A DNA stretch of 64,000 nucleotides from Methanolobus sp. WCC4. GTDB lineage: Archaea; Halobacteriota; Methanosarcinia; Methanosarcinales; Methanosarcinaceae. Every line of letters starts with the position of its first letter. Within the stretch, counting starts at the first letter, position 1. This document shows positions 8,899 to 18,813 of this stretch, piece after piece. The stretch spans positions 1,656,480 to 1,720,479 of the forward strand of contig NZ_CP150629.1 of NCBI RefSeq assembly GCF_038022665.1. The letters run 5' to 3'. Made by a program: the position numbers and the translations under genes. The notes beneath the pieces are model-generated. The model was not told the origin of the DNA. It saw only the letters and a program-made list of their open reading frames with translations, and searched no databases.

Positions 8899-10047
8899 TT
8901 AAAGATCAGTATGTTTCGTGCAGGTGGAGTCACGGAACATTCCTGCTACAATTGTGTAGTTGAAGAATTCAAGGATATCTTCGCCCATTGAAGCGATCTC
9001 TCCCACTGAGAGAACTCCTTCGGGGATGATGCGTATGTTCCTGTTCTCCATTCTTTTTTTAATTGTTTTTAGCTCTTCTGTGAAATTATCCTGAAGATAA
9101 ATGGACCTTCCAACACATTCTATAACAAGACAATGCTTATGATCGGTCTGGTTGCTGGTGAAACAATCGTCAAGCACCCTTTCTGCAGAACGGACGAATC
9201 TGGCAGTGTCCCCTTTCATTATATTGAGTACTGCATTCTCCGGCATGTCCCCTGCACAGATCAGATGACCTTCATCATTTGTCTGAACCACCACTCTCAG
9301 AAGGTCTTCATGGTCCTCGAGATAGATACCTAAAGGATGGTGGGCTGATATTTCAAGGAAATTATCGTCTTTTATTTCTATTTTCCCATGGGATTCTACT
9401 GCTTTTTTATAGACTTCAAAGGCATTTCTCCAGTTCAGCTCTTTTACAACATTGCCTTCGCTTTTTGTCACGACCAGTGGACCGATCGCTTTTTCCCATC
9501 CATGATGTACGCCAAGGTCGCAGTGCATGTTGAGGAGGGTTATTACAGCAGCGTCCTCAAAAAAACCATCAGGGGTAAAAATAATCGGTTCAGGTCTGTT
9601 TTCGACAAACCCGGCACCGCAGCCAATATATTCAATAGAATCTGCGAAAAGGCTGAAAAGGGACGAGAGTAAAGATGATGTTTTAGGAGAGGCACCGTTC
9701 ACAATAATGAATGCCGTAGTACTTTTATCACAAACTGACCTGAGTGGCTTCAGCAGTTCTTCCATATCCTTTAACGATCTGCCGTTATCATGTACCAATA
9801 TCGGTGGCTGCATCACAGGCAGTATCTTAATTATTGCACCGGTATCATGTTTTTCCGAACCGTGTAACAGTCCGGGGAATATCCCGCCGACAAATTCGAT
9901 ATTTCTCTCGTTGAGTTCAGATATCAGGGTCTCGATGTCAGGTATCTGATGCTCGGAAAGCATTATGAAAGCTGTCTCGTTCTTCTTGATGCCAGATCCC
10001 TCGATCGTGCTAACGATCGTCTGAACAGTTGCTTCAGGAATATACAT
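8899..10047 (-). CDS. FIST N/C domain sensory protein
   Basis: 382 residues with the layout of FIST proteins. The N-terminal part includes FVGGIFPGLLHG, then a middle GCGAGFVENRPEPIIFTPDG and GVHHGWEKAIGP segments, followed by the FIST_C part (LNWRNAFEVYKKAV; HPLGIYLEDHEDLLRVV). In this family the domain is thought to bind small ligands such as amino acids and is often coupled to signalling proteins, but here it stands alone. Start chosen at ATG 10047 because GGTGA lies five bases upstream; an in-frame GTG at 10056 is the alternative. It has no transmembrane segment. A functional link to the hybrid kinase on the far side of the pilin gene is possible but not shown. Confidence 0.75.
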   Translation of the reverse strand: MYIPEATVQTIVSTIEGSGIKKNETAFIMLSEHQIPDIETLISELNERNIEFVGGIFPGLLHGSEKHDTGAIIKILPVMQPPILVHDNGRSLKDMEELLKPLRSVCDKSTTAFIIVNGASPKTSSLLSSLFSLFADSIEYIGCGAGFVENRPEPIIFTPDGFFEDAAVITLLNMHCDLGVHHGWEKAIGPLVVTKSEGNVVKELNWRNAFEVYKKAVESHGKIEIKDDNFLEISAHHPLGIYLEDHEDLLRVVVQTNDEGHLICAGDMPENAVLNIMKGDTARFVRSAERVLDDCFTSNQTDHKHCLVIECVGRSIYLQDNFTEELKTIKKRMENRNIRIIPEGVLSVGEIASMGEDILEFFNYTIVAGMFRDSTCTKHTDL

Positions 10048-10243
10048 GAAATTCACCGGGATATTCGATTCAAACCTATGCTGTATACATACATCGTTTT
10101 TGCAGAGATGCTAAAGGCATGCTTACATCTCTTCAAGAAATTAAGACTAATATTATATAAATATATTATTTTATTTAACAGTTTTATTGAGATAACTGGT
10201 TAAAAAGTGGTTGAATTGGAGATGCATGATATGTAGAGTCAGA

Positions 10244-10295
10244 AATGATTATTTTTGTAATGGTTATTTTTGTAATCATTACAAAAATAATCATT
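10244..10295. promoter_or_regulatory. Large inverted repeat upstream of the TPR gene
   Basis: A perfect 19-bp inverted repeat (10244-10262 and 10277-10295) contains three copies of TTATTTTTGTAAT: two direct (10249, 10264) and one inverted (10278-10290). It reaches the TTG proposed as start of the TPR gene. It could be an operator or an RNA hairpin that controls translation. Confidence 0.6.
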
Positions 10296-11970
10296 GTTTG
10301 AAGACAATAAAAAAAGGGAATATATTCAACTTAGAAAGTTATTTATAACTATTAAAAAGATTCCATACATGGGTACTTGTCAGGATTTACTGGACAAATC
10401 TTACTTATTCAAGTCAAAAGAACAATATAAAGAAGCGTTTGAATTTGCTATTTCTGCCAGAGATTGTGCCGAAAAAGCAAATGATGTTAAAATTTTATCA
10501 TGTGCTCTATGTATGATTGGTTCCATCTTAAATATTGCAGGATTTAACAAAGAACAGGTTCTTGAATACTACCTGCAAGCTTTAAGTATTCAGGAGAAAC
10601 TTGCTCAGGAAAAATCATTTTATTATAAATGGGTTGCTAATACTCAAAATTACCTCGGGAGCCTGCTCACTGATATGGGGAAGGAAGAGGAAGCAAAAGA
10701 AATCTACGAGCGATCTCTGAAACTATATGAGACTCTTCTGTCTGCTAATCCAGAAAATACAATGTACCAGTCATTGGTTGTTAACATTTTGAACGTTCTC
10801 GGAATGCTGCTCATCGAAATGGGGAGGGAAGATGAAGCAGAAGAAAACTACGAGCGTGCTAAAAAAATAAATCCAAATATTCTTTCTGCTGACACAGAAC
10901 ATATGACTTACCAGTCAGATGTACCTCTGACCCTGAACACACTTGGAGATTTGCTCAGTGACATGGGGAGGCAAGAGGAAGCAAAAATAAACTACGAGAG
11001 AGCTATAGAAATCAGAGAGATTCTTCTGTCTGCTGACCCAGAAAATCCGACATACCAGTCATGGATTGCTAACACTCTTAATAGCCTTGGTGCTCTGCTA
11101 AATGATATGGGGAGACAGGAGGAAGCGAAAAATAGCTACAATCGCTCTCTGGAAATCAGAGAGTCTCTTCTATCGGATGATCCGGAAAATACGGCGTACC
11201 AGTCAGACGTAGCTATGACCCTGAACAACCTTGGAAATCTGCTTAAAAAAACGGGGAAGCAAAAGGAAGCAAAAAAGAGCTACAATCGGGCTCTTGAATT
11301 ATACGAGTTTCTTCTTTTTACTGACTCAAAAAACATTGAATACCAGTCATGGGTTGCTAACACCCTGTACAACTTCGGTAATCTGCTCGGTGATATGGGG
11401 AGACCGGATGAAATGAAAAAAAGCTACGAGCGTGCTCTTAAATTATACGAAGCTCTTCTGTCTAACGATTCCAAAAATACTGTATACCAATTACGGGTTG
11501 CTAATGCTCTGAACAACCTTGGTGCTTTGTTCAATGAGATGGAGATGCCGGAGGAAGCGAAAAACAAATTCGATCATGCTCTTACATTATACGAAGCTCT
11601 TTTGTCTACCGATCCCGAAAATACTGTATACCAATTACGGGTTGCTAATGCCCTGAACAATCTCGGTGCTCCGCTCAGTGAGATGGGACGGCATGAGGAT
11701 GCGAAAAATAAATTCGAACAGGCTCTTAAGCTTTACGAATCTCTTCTATCTGCTGACCCCGGAAATAATATGTACCGGTCAGACGTAGCTATGACTCTGA
11801 ACAATCTCGGTTTTCTGCTTTGTGAGATGGGGCAGCAAGAAGAAGCGAAAAAGAAATTCAATCAAGCTCTTAAACTCTATGAGTATCTTCTATCTGCTAA
11901 TCCAGAAAATACTGCGCACCAGTCATTGGTTGCTACCATTCTGGAAAAACTCGAAAATCTGTCGACTTGA
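10294..11970 (+). CDS. Tetratricopeptide-repeat protein with 50-residue units
   Basis: 558 residues if started at TTG 10294; ATG 10369 (MGTCQDLLDK) is an alternative outside the inverted repeat. After an alpha-helical N-terminal region it has about nine units of 50 residues with the pattern YQSxVAxTLNNLGxLLxxMGRxEEAKxxYxRALxLYExLLSADPEN, plus a partial tenth. Each unit holds a helix pair of TPR type. The DNA of units seven and eight is nearly identical (around 11480 and 11630), so the array has expanded recently. TPR arrays bind protein partners; no enzymatic domain, signal peptide or membrane helix is present and no partner is adjacent. Similar solitary TPR proteins are common in Methanosarcinaceae. 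Confidence 0.8.
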   Translation: MFEDNKKREYIQLRKLFITIKKIPYMGTCQDLLDKSYLFKSKEQYKEAFEFAISARDCAEKANDVKILSCALCMIGSILNIAGFNKEQVLEYYLQALSIQEKLAQEKSFYYKWVANTQNYLGSLLTDMGKEEEAKEIYERSLKLYETLLSANPENTMYQSLVVNILNVLGMLLIEMGREDEAEENYERAKKINPNILSADTEHMTYQSDVPLTLNTLGDLLSDMGRQEEAKINYERAIEIREILLSADPENPTYQSWIANTLNSLGALLNDMGRQEEAKNSYNRSLEIRESLLSDDPENTAYQSDVAMTLNNLGNLLKKTGKQKEAKKSYNRALELYEFLLFTDSKNIEYQSWVANTLYNFGNLLGDMGRPDEMKKSYERALKLYEALLSNDSKNTVYQLRVANALNNLGALFNEMEMPEEAKNKFDHALTLYEALLSTDPENTVYQLRVANALNNLGAPLSEMGRHEDAKNKFEQALKLYESLLSADPGNNMYRSDVAMTLNNLGFLLCEMGQQEEAKKKFNQALKLYEYLLSANPENTAHQSLVATILEKLENLST

Positions 11971-11982
11971 CAAGTTGTCTAA

Positions 11983-12005
11983 ATCACAATATTGAGAATT
12001 GTGAT
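11983..12005 (+). terminator. Weak hairpin after the TPR gene
   Basis: Inverted repeat ATCACAAT / ATTGTGAT with a 7-base loop, 13 bases past the TPR stop codon. A T-rich stretch follows only loosely, so termination is a modest inference. Confidence 0.4.
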
Positions 12006-12028
12006 CTTATAACAGATACTCTATTTTC

Positions 12029-12067
12029 ACAAAAAACGAAAATAAAATCGTATGCCATCAGGCACAC
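12029..12067 (-). terminator. Terminator of argG
   Basis: On the minus strand the hairpin GTGTGCC-TGAT-GGCATAC is followed by a T-rich run (GATTTTATTTTCGTTTTTTG) just after the argG stop at 12072. Stem plus T-tract suits a terminator. Confidence 0.65.
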
Positions 12068-12071
12068 GACA

Positions 12072-13253
12072 TTACTTTTCAATAACCTTCTTATACATCC
12101 TTGCCTGGAAGCCGTGGTACTTTGCAAAGCCCTCGGCATCCTTCTGGTCGATGGTCGCACTGTCAAAGGACACGAGGTCTTCTGAGTAGAGTGCATACGG
12201 GGATGTCCTTGCGAGTATGATGACGCTGCCCTTGTGGAGCTTCACGGTAACGGTACCGGTGACACGTTCCTGGGTCTTGTCTATGAAAGCGTTGAGGTCT
12301 GCGTAGAGTGGTTCGTCAACGAGGCCGTAGTAGGCAAGTTCTGACCACTGGTCGTCAACACCTTTCTTGAACTTGAGCTCTGCCCTTGTGAGAACCAGCT
12401 TTTCGAGGTCCTTGTGGGCTGTGAGGAGTACTGTAGCTGCAGGGTGCTCGTAGTTCTCACGTGCCTTGAGTCCGAGGACACGGTCCTCGATCATGTCGGT
12501 CCTGCCAACACCGTGGGAACCTGCGATCTCGTTGAGCTTGATGATAAGGTCAACACCGTTCATCTCCTCGCCGTCAAGTGAGACAGGGACACCGTTCTCA
12601 AAGCCGATGACAAGGGTCTGGCCTTCTGGTGCTGCTTCAGGGGAAACTGTCCACTGGTAGATCTCCTCAGGTGGGATGAATCCGGGGTCTTCGAGCTTAC
12701 CGCCCTCGATACTGCGGCTCCAGATGTTCTCGTCAACACTCCATGGCTTTGCAGATGTGACACTTACTGGTATGCCGTGTTTCTTAGCATACTCGATCTC
12801 CCATTCACGGGTTAGGTTCATGTCCCTCATTGGTGCGATAACATCCATGTCAGTAAGACGGAAAACTGCCTCGAAACGGAGCTGGTCATTGCCTTTGCCG
12901 GTACAACCGTGTGCAAGTGCAACAGCGCCTTCCTGTTCGGCGATCTCAACGACCTTCTTGGCGATGAGTGGACGTGCAATGGATGTTCCCATGACGTATC
13001 CTTCATAGTCACCATTGGCCTTGATAAGCGGGAATATGTAATCATTGACGAACTCCTCACGCACATCAAGGGTGAAGTGCTTGTCACTGATCTTCTGTGC
13101 CTTCTCTGTAGCCTGTTTGACATCATCCTCAGGCTGTCCTACATCAACGGCAACTGTAACAACCTCATCGTAGCCGTATTCCTCTTTGATGAGCGGGATG
13201 CACACTGAGGTGTCAAGTCCGCCTGAATAAGCAAGTACTACTTTCTTTGTCAT
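12072..13253 (-). CDS. argG: Argininosuccinate synthase
   Basis: 393 residues, normal family length. It starts with the ATP-pyrophosphatase P-loop [10 protein letters not shown] and has the citrulline/aspartate-binding segments [13 protein letters not shown] and [10 protein letters not shown]. The enzyme joins citrulline and aspartate using ATP to give argininosuccinate, the penultimate step of arginine synthesis, in the cytosol. Its position just downstream of carA-carB is meaningful, because carbamoyl phosphate is the precursor of citrulline. It is separated from carB by about 55 bases that hold a strong carB terminator, so it may have its own promoter. GGATCAGAT precedes the ATG. Confidence 0.97.
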   Translation of the reverse strand: MTKKVVLAYSGGLDTSVCIPLIKEEYGYDEVVTVAVDVGQPEDDVKQATEKAQKISDKHFTLDVREEFVNDYIFPLIKANGDYEGYVMGTSIARPLIAKKVVEIAEQEGAVALAHGCTGKGNDQLRFEAVFRLTDMDVIAPMRDMNLTREWEIEYAKKHGIPVSVTSAKPWSVDENIWSRSIEGGKLEDPGFIPPEEIYQWTVSPEAAPEGQTLVIGFENGVPVSLDGEEMNGVDLIIKLNEIAGSHGVGRTDMIEDRVLGLKARENYEHPAATVLLTAHKDLEKLVLTRAELKFKKGVDDQWSELAYYGLVDEPLYADLNAFIDKTQERVTGTVTVKLHKGSVIILARTSPYALYSEDLVSFDSATIDQKDAEGFAKYHGFQARMYKKVIEK

Positions 13254-13273
13254 AATATCTGATCCTGAATGAT

Positions 13274-13315
13274 TGAATAGTAAAAAAGTAAAAAAGGGCC
13301 TGAAATGATCAGGCC
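13274..13315 (-). terminator. Terminator of carAB
   Basis: On the minus strand GGCCTGA-TCATT-TCAGGCC is followed by CTTTTTTACTTTTTTAC. The hairpin includes the carB stop codon itself. Perfect 7-bp stem with T-tract. Confidence 0.8.
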
Positions 13316-16300
13316 ATTTCCTTATGATAGTCGTTAATGGATTTTACTTCTGATTCACCGGACTTCATGGAAGATATTGCATGTGATGCTGCAACAGCTG
13401 CCTGAATCGTGGTGATATACGGAACCTTGAAATCCACTGCTGCGCGGCGTATCCTTGAGCCGTCCTTGCGGGACTGCTTGTTGGTTGGGGTATTGATCAC
13501 AAGAGCAACCTCATCCCTGCGCATCATGTCGATGACATTTGGACTGCCGTCGTGTACCTTCTTGATGATATCCATTTCGATTCCCTTCTCCTCGAGGAAT
13601 GCAGCAGTACCGCGGGTACCGATAAGATCTATACCTGCATCCTGCAGCTTTCGTGCCACATCTACAAGTTGTTCCTTGTCCTCGTCCCTGATGGACATGA
13701 AGACCTTGCCTGAGAGTGGCAGGAGATTATCAGCACTGAGCTGTGCCTTGAAGAAAGCACGTCCGTAATCGTAATCCACACCCATGACCTCTCCGGTACT
13801 CTTCATCTCAGGACCAAGTATCGGGTCTGCTCCTGGGAGTTTGTCGAATGGCAAAAGCACTTCTTTCACTGAAATATGTTTGACCTTTGGTTCATCCATT
13901 GAAGTGAAACCGAGTTCCTTCAGGCTCTGTCCCATAATTACATGGGCTGCGATCTTTGCCATTGGAAGTCCGACTGCCTTGGATACGAATGGAATGGTCC
14001 TGCTTGAACGTGGATTTGCTTCAAGCACATAGACCGTGTCATCCTGAAGTGCCATCTGAATGTTCAGAAGACCCTTGACATTGAGTGCAAGTGCGATCTT
14101 GCGAGTGTAATCACGTACTATCTGAAGTGTTTCCTCGGAAAGTGACTGCGGTGGGATCACACATGCAGAGTCACCTGAGTGAACACCTGCTTCTTCGATG
14201 TGTTCCATGATAGCACCGATGAGCACATCCTCACCGTCACATACGGCATCAACATCGATCTCAACAGCACCCTCAAGGAAATCATCTATAAGGATCGGAT
14301 GTTCTGGTGAAACACTTACTGCCTCACGCATGTAGCGTTCCAGGTCGTTCTGGTCATAGACGATCTCCATGGCCCTTCCACCAAGAACGTATGATGGCCT
14401 CACAAGTACAGGATAATCGATACGGTTAGCAATAGTGATCGCTTCTTCCTGTGATGTTGCATAACCTGCATCCGGCTGGTTGATCTCCAGTTTCTGCATC
14501 ATGAGATTGAACCTTTCACGGTCCTCTGCGACATCGATATCGTCAGGTGATGTTCCCATGATGACGGTCTTAAGATCAGTACGCCTTTTAAGTTCCTTCT
14601 CAAGTGGTATAGCAAGGTTGACAGATGTCTGACCACCGAACTGCACCAGTACTCCATCCGGATTCTCACGTTCGATCACGTTCATTACGTCCTCGAGTGT
14701 CAGAGGCTCAAAGAAGAGCTTGTCTGAGGTGTCGTAGTCAGTGGATACTGTTTCAGGATTGTTGTTAATGATGTGGGCCTCGATCCCCTCATCCCTGATA
14801 GCGGTCACCGCATGGACGGTACAGTAATCGAACTCGATTCCCTGGCCGATACGTATAGGACCTGCACCGAGGATCAATATCTTCTTATTATCGGTTGGCT
14901 CGACCTCACACATCTGTTCGTAACATGAATAATAGTAAGGTGTTGCAGCTGCAAACTCTGCTGCACAGGTATCTACCATCTTATATGTGGACTTGACTTC
15001 CAGTTCTCGCCTGAGGTCATTGATCTCCTCACGGGTCTTGCCTGCCATCTCAGCGATCCTTGCATCTGTCAGACCCATGCGTTTTGCATCACGCAGGATG
15101 TCTGCAGATAATTCACCGGATCCTGCTGCCTCCTTTATGGAGTTCTCCATGTCAATGATGTTCATGATCTTCCTGAGGAAGAAAACATCAATTCCTGAGA
15201 GCTCTGAAACCTCTTCGATCGAGAATCCATTTGCAAGTGCATGATAGATCACGAAAAGTCTCTCGCTCGTAGGTGTCTTGAGAAGGGTCTTGACCTCGTT
15301 GTTGGACCATTCGCCGTTTCCGAAGTTCATCTTGATATCAAGGGAACGTACAGCCTTCAGAAGTGACTCCTCAATAGTACGGCCGATCGACATTACCTCA
15401 CCGGTACTCTTCATGGCTGTTGTGAGTGTGTTGTCAGCTGTTACGAACTTGTCGAATGGCCACCTTGGTATCTTTGTGACAATATAATCGATAGTTGGTT
15501 CAAAGGACGCTGGTGTCTTCTTGGTGACATCATTGAGTATCTCATCAAGTGCCATTCCAATAGCGATCTTAGCTGTTACCCTGGCGATCGGATAACCTGT
15601 TGCCTTTGAAGCAAGTGCTGATGAACGGGACACACGTGGGTTTACTTCCACAATACGGTATTCTCCATCCTTTGCAGCGAACTGGATATTACATCCACCT
15701 TCAATTCCAAATGCACGGATGATCTTAATAGCTGCACTCCTGAGCACCTGGTGTTCCTCATCGTTGAGGGTCTGTGATGGAGTTACGACGATGGACTCAC
15801 CTGTGTGGACACCCATTGGGTCAAGGTTCTCCATGTTACAGATGACAATACAGGTGTCATTTGAATCACGCATAACCTCATACTCGAATTCTTTCCATCC
15901 GAGGACACTTTCCTCGACGAGTACCTGATTGATACGACTGCGCCTAAGTCCTCTCTCAGTGATCTCCAGCAGCTCTTCCCTGGAGTAAGCGATACCGCCA
16001 CCAGCTCCACCAAGTGTGTATGCTGGACGGATGATCAGGGGAAGTCCTAGTTCATCGATAAGTGCTTCAGCTTCCTTAAGTGAGGAAACTGCGGTACTGC
16101 GAGGTACCTTTTCACCGATCTTTTCCATTGCCTGTTTGAAAAGCTCACGGTCCTCGGTATTCTTGATAGCTTCCAGAGAGGTACCAAGAAGTTCCACACC
16201 ATACTTTTCAAAGACACCATTCTCGGCGAGTTCACTTGTAATATTAAGTCCGGTCTGACCACCGATACCTGCAATAAGACCGTCAGGTCTTTCCTTTGCT

Positions 16301-16533
16301 ATGATCTTCTCAATGGTCTTTGCCTCTATCGGCTCGATGTAAACTGCATCTGCTGTGTCCGGATCCGTCATTATGGTTGCCGGGTTGGAGTTTACAAGCA
16401 CGACCTCATAACCTTCTTCTTTAAGGGAGCGGCATGCCTGACTTCCGGAGAAGTCAAATTCTGCTGCCTGTCCTATCATAATTGGTCCTGAACCTATCAG
16501 GAGTATTTTCTTAATGTCATCACGTTTTGGCAT
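13309..16533 (-). CDS. carB: Carbamoyl-phosphate synthase large subunit
   Basis: 1074 residues, full length, with two homologous ATP-grasp halves. The N-terminal half starts at [20 protein letters not shown] and the second at [20 protein letters not shown] (near residue 560). The last 140 residues ([16 protein letters not shown] onward; [15 protein letters not shown]) form the MGS-like allosteric domain. The subunit makes carbamoyl phosphate from bicarbonate, two ATP and ammonia channelled from CarA, feeding both arginine and pyrimidine synthesis. Its ATG shares one base with the carA stop (TAATG), indicating translational coupling. Confidence 0.98.
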   Translation of the reverse strand: MPKRDDIKKILLIGSGPIMIGQAAEFDFSGSQACRSLKEEGYEVVLVNSNPATIMTDPDTADAVYIEPIEAKTIEKIIAKERPDGLIAGIGGQTGLNITSELAENGVFEKYGVELLGTSLEAIKNTEDRELFKQAMEKIGEKVPRSTAVSSLKEAEALIDELGLPLIIRPAYTLGGAGGGIAYSREELLEITERGLRRSRINQVLVEESVLGWKEFEYEVMRDSNDTCIVICNMENLDPMGVHTGESIVVTPSQTLNDEEHQVLRSAAIKIIRAFGIEGGCNIQFAAKDGEYRIVEVNPRVSRSSALASKATGYPIARVTAKIAIGMALDEILNDVTKKTPASFEPTIDYIVTKIPRWPFDKFVTADNTLTTAMKSTGEVMSIGRTIEESLLKAVRSLDIKMNFGNGEWSNNEVKTLLKTPTSERLFVIYHALANGFSIEEVSELSGIDVFFLRKIMNIIDMENSIKEAAGSGELSADILRDAKRMGLTDARIAEMAGKTREEINDLRRELEVKSTYKMVDTCAAEFAAATPYYYSCYEQMCEVEPTDNKKILILGAGPIRIGQGIEFDYCTVHAVTAIRDEGIEAHIINNNPETVSTDYDTSDKLFFEPLTLEDVMNVIERENPDGVLVQFGGQTSVNLAIPLEKELKRRTDLKTVIMGTSPDDIDVAEDRERFNLMMQKLEINQPDAGYATSQEEAITIANRIDYPVLVRPSYVLGGRAMEIVYDQNDLERYMREAVSVSPEHPILIDDFLEGAVEIDVDAVCDGEDVLIGAIMEHIEEAGVHSGDSACVIPPQSLSEETLQIVRDYTRKIALALNVKGLLNIQMALQDDTVYVLEANPRSSRTIPFVSKAVGLPMAKIAAHVIMGQSLKELGFTSMDEPKVKHISVKEVLLPFDKLPGADPILGPEMKSTGEVMGVDYDYGRAFFKAQLSADNLLPLSGKVFMSIRDEDKEQLVDVARKLQDAGIDLIGTRGTAAFLEEKGIEMDIIKKVHDGSPNVIDMMRRDEVALVINTPTNKQSRKDGSRIRRAAVDFKVPYITTIQAAVAASHAISSMKSGESEVKSINDYHKEMA

Positions 16534-17630
16534 TATTTCTTTCCTCCTGCGAGTTTGAGAACCTTCTCAAAGAATATTCCCTCTGTGTCCATGGGACCGG
16601 GGTGTGCATCAGGGTGATACTGTACACTGAACATGTCCAGGTACTTGTGTGCTATACCTTCGACAGTCTTATCGTTAGTATTATACTGTGTAACCACAAC
16701 CTCAGCCTCTTCAAAGGAATCCCCGTCCACAGCAAATCCGTGATTCTGGGATGTGATGTGCACAATTCCTGTCTCAAGGTCCTTTACAGGCTGGTTTGCT
16801 CCTCTGTGACCGAACTTCAGTTTGTAGGTCTCGGCTCCCAGTGCACGGGAGATGATCTGGTGGCCCAGACAAATACCTACTATCGGCATCTCTCCTGTAA
16901 AGTGTTTTACTGCTGCGACCGCATCCTGCGCCTGTGCAGGGTCTCCGGGACCGTTGGAGATGAACAAAAGGTCAGGGTCGTATGACTCTATTGTTGAGAT
17001 GGATGAGTTACCCGGTACAACGGTCACATCCATTCCTCTTGCCAGAAGGCTCCTTTCGATACTGAGCTTTCGACCGCAGTCCATAAGGACCACATTTACC
17101 GGGTTGTTCGGGTCCCTCAGAGGACTTTCAAGCCTGAAAGGCTCCGGACAGCTCACCTGTGAGATAAGGTCGATGTCTGAGATGCTCTTCTGTGCACGTG
17201 CGAGCCTGACGGCCTCTTCACCATCATCACTGCCGTTGATGAGAGCTGCACGCATCGTTCCATGCTCACGGGTCTTTATAGTTAGCATTCGTGTGTCCAC
17301 GCCTGCAATGCCGGGCTTGCCTTCTTCCTCCATAAGTTCTACAATGGTCTTCCTGCCTAAGTGGTGAGACGGCTCGGGACATGCCTCCCTGACCACAAGA
17401 CCTTCCGCTTTAACCCCGTCCGACTCCATACAGTTGCCACTGACACCGTAATTGCCGATAAGAGGATAAGTGAACATAAGGATCTGGCCTTTGTATGAAG
17501 GGTCTGTAAGAGCCTCCTCATAGCCAGTATATTGAGTTGTAAAAACAAGTTCCCCGGAAACGATACCTTCGGCACCGAAACCAGTGCCTTTTATAATAGT
17601 CCCATCTTCTAATCCTAGTACTGCATTCAT
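16533..17630 (-). CDS. carA: Carbamoyl-phosphate synthase small (glutaminase) subunit
   Basis: 365 residues. The C-terminal class I glutamine amidotransferase domain has SNGPGDPAQ, then GICLGHQIISRALGA with the nucleophilic Cys, and SVQYHPDAHPGP with the catalytic His/neighbour pair. The N-terminal domain (LGLEDGTIIKGTGFG) is the CPSase small-chain fold. It hydrolyses glutamine and passes ammonia to CarB. Start chosen at ATG 17630 (MNAVLGLEDG), preceded by GCAGGTTC; the longer frame to 17651 has no ribosome site. It forms an operon with carB. Confidence 0.97.
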   Translation of the reverse strand: MNAVLGLEDGTIIKGTGFGAEGIVSGELVFTTQYTGYEEALTDPSYKGQILMFTYPLIGNYGVSGNCMESDGVKAEGLVVREACPEPSHHLGRKTIVELMEEEGKPGIAGVDTRMLTIKTREHGTMRAALINGSDDGEEAVRLARAQKSISDIDLISQVSCPEPFRLESPLRDPNNPVNVVLMDCGRKLSIERSLLARGMDVTVVPGNSSISTIESYDPDLLFISNGPGDPAQAQDAVAAVKHFTGEMPIVGICLGHQIISRALGAETYKLKFGHRGANQPVKDLETGIVHITSQNHGFAVDGDSFEEAEVVVTQYNTNDKTVEGIAHKYLDMFSVQYHPDAHPGPMDTEGIFFEKVLKLAGGKK

Positions 17631-17723
17631 CTTTTGAACCTGCGAATACATGTGAGGAATAGGCTATAAGCATTGCGATGGCTTCTTAGCTTTTTGCAGG
17701 GAGTAATGTAAAAAAATAGTGAA

Positions 17724-18803
17724 TTATGAGATCTTACGCAGGAATGAACCTACTATAAGAGCTACAAATGCGAATGATACCAAAAGAACCATACCTATGA
17801 ACTCCCTGGGCTTTTCCGTAGCATAGGCACGTAGTTTAAGGATATACTCGTTATCAATGATCCTTTCTTCCTCTCCGGTAGATCCTGCACCTTCTATTTC
17901 CTCAAGTTCGATCGAACCGCTGCCCAGGTCCATGACCCAGATATCGTATTCTCCATCCCTGTTGGATACATAGGCTATCCTTTCCCCATCAGGGCTCCAT
18001 GCAGGTGCTCTTTCAGAGGAACTGTCACTTGTGATCCTGGTATGTGAACTTCCATCGGCATTCAATATCCACAGGTCGTAATCCCCACCTATGTTAGAGG
18101 CATAGGCTATCAGTTTCCCATCCGGACTGTAGTCTGGTTCCACATTGTCGTATGTATCACTTGTAAGCTGTACCGGCCTTGCAGCATTGACACCGATCGT
18201 AAAGATGTCTCCCATTGATGAATATACAATGTTTTTGCCGTCAGGGCTCCATGATGGAGAAATATCATCACCTGTAGCATCTGTGAGCCTGACACTGTCC
18301 GAACCGTTGGGTGACATGGTCCATATGTCGTAATTTCCAGAAACTCTTGATGTATACACCAGTCTGCTTCCATCAGGACTTAGTGAAGGTGCCTTTGAAT
18401 CTGCAGTCTCAGTGAGCTTAACTCCTTCGCTGCCATCCTCGTTCATAACGTGGACACTTATGTAGCGTGCAGAGAATGCCTTCTTACTTTCCGATGCGAA
18501 ATATATCTTTGTCCCGTCACCGTTGAACTCGGGTTCCCCGTCCCATGCCATTCCGTCATAGAGCTTCTTCTTTCCTGAACCATCACTGTTCATGATCCAG
18601 ATAGCCTGGTCAGCTGCATAGACTATTCTGGTACCATCGGGACTCCATGCAGGATGATTGGCATTTGTGGTGTTGGTGAGCCTTACATCATTTTCAATAA
18701 CAGCAACTGCTGAGGCACATGATATGACCAGTGCCAGAAAAATGAGCAGGAATGATCCTCTTTTAAGGATATTTCCTGACCAAATAGTAAAAAGTATGCA
18801 CAT
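17724..18803 (-). CDS. TolB-like WD40/PD40 beta-propeller surface protein
   Basis: About 359 residues. A signal peptide (KRGSFLLIFLALVISCASAVA) is followed by repeated PD40 units of the form HPAWSPDGTRIVYAAD ... IWIMNSDGSG; at least six are visible, forming a beta-propeller as in TolB. A single C-terminal hydrophobic helix (FIGMVLLVSFAFVALIVGSF) and a basic tail should anchor it in the membrane with the propeller outside. The partner is unknown; there is no Tol/Pal system in archaea. The start is uncertain: ATG 18803 is given, while an in-frame GTG at 18821 overlaps the end of gatE. It probably shares the gatE transcript. Confidence 0.78.
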   Translation of the reverse strand: MCILFTIWSGNILKRGSFLLIFLALVISCASAVAVIENDVRLTNTTNANHPAWSPDGTRIVYAADQAIWIMNSDGSGKKKLYDGMAWDGEPEFNGDGTKIYFASESKKAFSARYISVHVMNEDGSEGVKLTETADSKAPSLSPDGSRLVYTSRVSGNYDIWTMSPNGSDSVRLTDATGDDISPSWSPDGKNIVYSSMGDIFTIGVNAARPVQLTSDTYDNVEPDYSPDGKLIAYASNIGGDYDLWILNADGSSHTRITSDSSSERAPAWSPDGERIAYVSNRDGEYDIWVMDLGSGSIELEEIEGAGSTGEEERIIDNEYILKLRAYATEKPREFIGMVLLVSFAFVALIVGSFLRKIS

Positions 18804-18813
18804 CAAAAATATA

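Noticed and set aside
10244-10295. Possible CRISPR repeats (three similar units)
   Set aside because: Units are 13 bases with 1-2 base gaps and one is inverted. There are no spacers and no cas genes.
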